From: Gremmenia infestans
Taxonomy: Eukaryota; Ascomycota; Leotiomycetes; Helotiales; Hamatocanthoscyphaceae
Length of the DNA: 64,000 nt
NCBI GenBank assembly: GCA_032629725.1
Contig: JAFEVB010000010.1
Location: forward strand, 1,794,709 to 1,858,708
Direction: 5' to 3'
The translations under genes were made by a program, and so were the position numbers. Numbering within the stretch: position 1 is the first letter of the stretch; each line of letters starts with the position of its first letter. The notes beneath the pieces were generated by a model, which searched no databases, was not told where the DNA came from, and worked only from the letters and a program-made list of their open reading frames with translations. This document shows, piece by piece, positions 61,383 through 64,000 of this stretch.

Positions 61383-62172
61383 ATGGATAGATGGAATCTG
61401 GCGAATGTAATTTTGAGGTGGCAATATGCTAGCAATCCTTTCGGATGTTTTCGGTCTTTTTTCACAACTAGTATGTCTATTTCAAGGTCATATGATGCAG
61501 CTTGAAGTCTGATTCCAAGTACCGAATGCGAATGAGCTTTTAATTTGTTTGCCATAATAAGTGAAGAAACAATTAAGTTAGATTAGCAGAACACTTGACC
61601 GTGTATTTAGGCCCAAGTAAGAACAGGGAGAATTTGTCCGCCATTTTCCTAGTCATTCTCTATAAACATACCACCGTATATGCTAATCATAAGATGAAGC
61701 TGCGTTTAGCTAGATCGACGATATAAGATTAGACCTTACGTTAGTCGCCCACGACCAAATAGGAAGTTATGATCATCCGTTTGCGAATGGGAGGCCGATT
61801 CATGACGAGAAATATACGATTAACTCGAAAAGGAAGCTTAGACATGTCGACCCCTGAGCCGAAGCGGAAGGACTTAGGGACCGAAGCTAACAATGCAGAC
61901 AGAAGCTTGATCCGCTTGTTTTAGGGCAAGTCTCTCCACGTTTTCAAAATATGTTTAGATGGGTGCACGTGCCATGATTCGACAGCCTTGATAGGCATGA
62001 GATGTAAGATCGGACCGATCGAATTCCTGAAAGACACATTTACTTATGCATGTACGATGGCAGGTACTACCCCACATGCATATGTAAAGACGATATAACA
62101 CGACGGATTCCCCTCTTTTGCAGAGGACGGTAGAAGAGTTATCAATCGCTCTGTCAATAGCTTTTAAGAGCA
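61383..62172. other. Intergenic region
   Basis: About 790 bases without a gene; no repeat seen. Confidence 0.5.
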
Positions 62173-63434
62173 ATGGCACTTATTCTCGTTAACTTCGTTG
62201 TGGCAATTCTCGCTACTCAGGCATATTGTATCCCAACCTCTAGAAAAGAACGACGTGAAGCAGCCTTGCCAGACTTCGTCAACACTTATGGTATGTTATT
62301 TGTGCTTTGTGAGAGAATATTACTTACAAAAGTCGTTGGTTATATTACGCGCGTTGTGATCTGTACTGATATGTGAATTCAGCACCTATTGTATATCTTC
62401 ATTCCACCGAGAATTACTTCCCCCAGACCTAGGCGCTCAAATAGTAAACACGCAGCCACAGATCAATTATCAAGTGGTGGAAGGAGCGCTAAGTCCCCTG
62501 ACGCTCGACAATCTTGATTCTCTAAATGCGCTCAACGGCAGCAACATCTACTTAACCTCTATTGAAAGCACCACTTCCAATCCCCAACCACAATGGCTGA
62601 AGGGTGTTGTCCCTGATTCGACCGGCAAGACCAATGAGGCAGTAAGTTGTTCTATTGTCGTGAATGATTATGGAAATGGAACGGTTGATGCTTTCTACAT
62701 GTATTTTTATGCGTAAGTCTAAATACCGCCATCAGAAAGACAAAGCTAATAAGCATGGAAGGTATAACTGGGGCGGTAAAGTCATTGGCCTTGACTTTGA
62801 CGATCACATTGGAGACTGTAAGTGACTGAAATCTTTGACTCCAACTTCTCACATTCCGGGTATGTACTTACAGAACAAAGGGGAGCATACAATGACGCGC
62901 TTCTCCAACGGAGAACCTCAAACCATATGGTACTCTCAGCACGGAGCCGGCGAAGCGTTTGAATTCTCCGCTATTCCCAAATATGCTGATGGGGTTCGGC
63001 CAATCGTCTACAGCGCCAACGGGTCTCACGCAAACTATGCTACAAGTGGTACACACGACCATACCATTCCCGGACTCGACCTGCCTATCGGCGTCGCTCT
63101 GGTTGACTATACCGATGAAGGGTACATGTGGGATCCAACACTGAACGCGTACTATGCCAGCGTTAGTTTCGCAACTGGCACGACTACACCGGTCTTTGCA
63201 GCTTATGATAGCACGACACCTGTAAACTGGTTGAACTTTGTAGGGAAGTGGGGGGATCAGCAGTATAATAGCTCTTATCCGGGGCAGTATGGTATTTTCG
63301 GTCAGTATAGGTATAGTGGAGGACCGACGGGGCCAGAGGCTAAGGATTTGAATAGAGGGGAGGGAACGTGTCCGTCGGGAGATTCAGCTCCTTGTATTAT
63401 TCTACCCGCTGTTACTTCCGGAGAGAAAGTATAG
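62173..63434 (+). pseudogene. VPS62-family secreted protein with one-base frameshift
   Basis: Four exons (62173-62290, 62383-62712, 62762-62817, 62881-63434) would give about 418 residues. A signal peptide (MALILVNFVVAILATQAYC) leads. Family blocks: APIVYLHSTENYFP, SPLTLDNLDSLNALNGS, SCSIVVNDYGNGTVDAFY, YNWGGKVIGLDF, GDWEHTMTRFSNGEPQTIW, PIVYSANGSHANYATSGTHD and WDPTLNAYY. These match the fungal VPS62/DUF946 family. The frame breaks in a C5 run at 62420-62424: one extra C would read NYFPPDLGAQIV and keep everything downstream open. All other splice joins are correct in phase. It is either a fresh pseudogene or a one-base assembly error. The yeast name comes from a vacuolar sorting screen; the molecular function is unknown. 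Confidence 0.8.
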
Positions 63435-63910
63435 TAAAAACTTGGTTTTATAATACTTGTAATTAATAGTTAGTATATTATATACAGCGGCGGGTCTAAG
63501 AGCGATGCGGCAGCTATACTCTATAGTATATAGAGTATTATAGCTATATTTTTAAAGTGTAAAAGCTTAAATTAACTACTATTCTATAGTAGAAAGTATA
63601 CTATATATATAGAGCTTAAAGAGCTCTATTTCTAAGTAGGTAGTAATACTTAGAAATAGCTTAGAGTTAGGGTTAAGCGTAATATAATAAATATAAAAAG
63701 AGAATTATTATAAAGTAAACTAATAAGAAGCAAGAATCCTAGAAATCTATATAGTAAAGTAGTAGAAATCTTTTGCCTTAAAGGCTTATTAAAGATAGTT
63801 ATATTACTTTATATAGAATACGTCTTATAATACGCCTATTAGCAAGTATAACTTATATCTAAAAATAGAGAGAGCTAGAGCGCGTATAGTCTAGCCTTCT
63901 CAATTAATAG
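63435..63910. other. AT-rich subtelomeric sequence
   Basis: TATA-rich DNA with short TA/TAG repeats (CTATAGTATATAGAG), no gene. One degenerate interstitial telomere-like word, GAGTTAGGGTTAAGCG, is at about 63663-63678. The look is of repeat DNA eroded toward A/T. Confidence 0.55.
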
Positions 63911-64000
63911 TTAGGGTTAGGGTTAGGGTTAGGGTTAGGGTTAGGGTTAGGGTTAGGGTTAGGGTTAGGGTTAGGGTTAGGGTTAGGGTTAGGGTTAGGG
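63911..64000 (+). repeat. Telomere repeat array (TTAGGG)15
   Basis: Fifteen uninterrupted TTAGGG units to the last base, G-rich strand pointing outward, as at a true chromosome end. Confidence 0.97.

Noticed and set aside
1..64000. CRISPR array, rRNA or full tRNA genes, secondary-metabolite gene cluster
   Set aside because: None seen: no regularly spaced repeats, no tRNA cloverleaf by eye, and no polyketide or peptide synthetase.

Overview
The window is eukaryotic, from a filamentous ascomycete (Pezizomycotina). The evidence is short GT-AG introns of about 45-190 nt with CTAAC/CTGAC-like branch sites, proteins of fungal type (HET domain, fungal Bro1, Mdj1, mannitol-1-phosphate dehydrogenase, secreted GH3 beta-glucosidase), and a run of 15 perfect TTAGGG units that ends the sequence. 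The overall look recalls Leotiomycetes, but that is inference. The right edge is a chromosome end: the G-rich strand runs 5'->3' to base 64000.

Layout. 0.2-10 kb holds conserved cell-biology genes: a SAP30-type histone-deacetylase subunit, mitochondrial DnaJ (MDJ1), the ESCRT-associated BRO1 and a small basic protein. 10-36 kb is mostly accessory: an unrecognised two-exon-plus gene, a secreted GH3 beta-glucosidase with possible CreA sites upstream, a beta-carbonic anhydrase, a catalase-like haem protein, a 12-exon secreted glycoprotein, a broken tyrosinase, an F-box protein, an AT-rich repeat block, a secreted carboxylesterase and a single-pass membrane protein. 37-46 kb is again conserved: an Ibp1/Ych1-type HCx5R phosphatase, a disordered protein, mannitol-1-phosphate dehydrogenase and COPI beta'. 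47-55 kb is decaying accessory DNA: a MITE, a HET-domain gene with a scrambled 3' part, a ketopantoate-reductase-like pseudogene and a crotonase-family pseudogene. 56-61 kb carries a conserved-looking 429-residue protein, an HD-domain nucleotidase and a tail-anchored acidic protein. A VPS62-family gene with one apparent base missing lies 0.5 kb from the telomere repeats.

No operon-like or secondary-metabolite cluster is evident. The strongest non-genic structures are two TA-flanked MITE-like inverted-repeat elements (217 and 219 bp), a second eroded copy of the first one, a perfect-ended 88-bp inverted-repeat element, and AT-rich blocks at 31.2-31.9 kb and 63.4-63.9 kb. Gene models were joined by eye from splice signals and reading frame. 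All family assignments are from recognition of motifs and were not searched.
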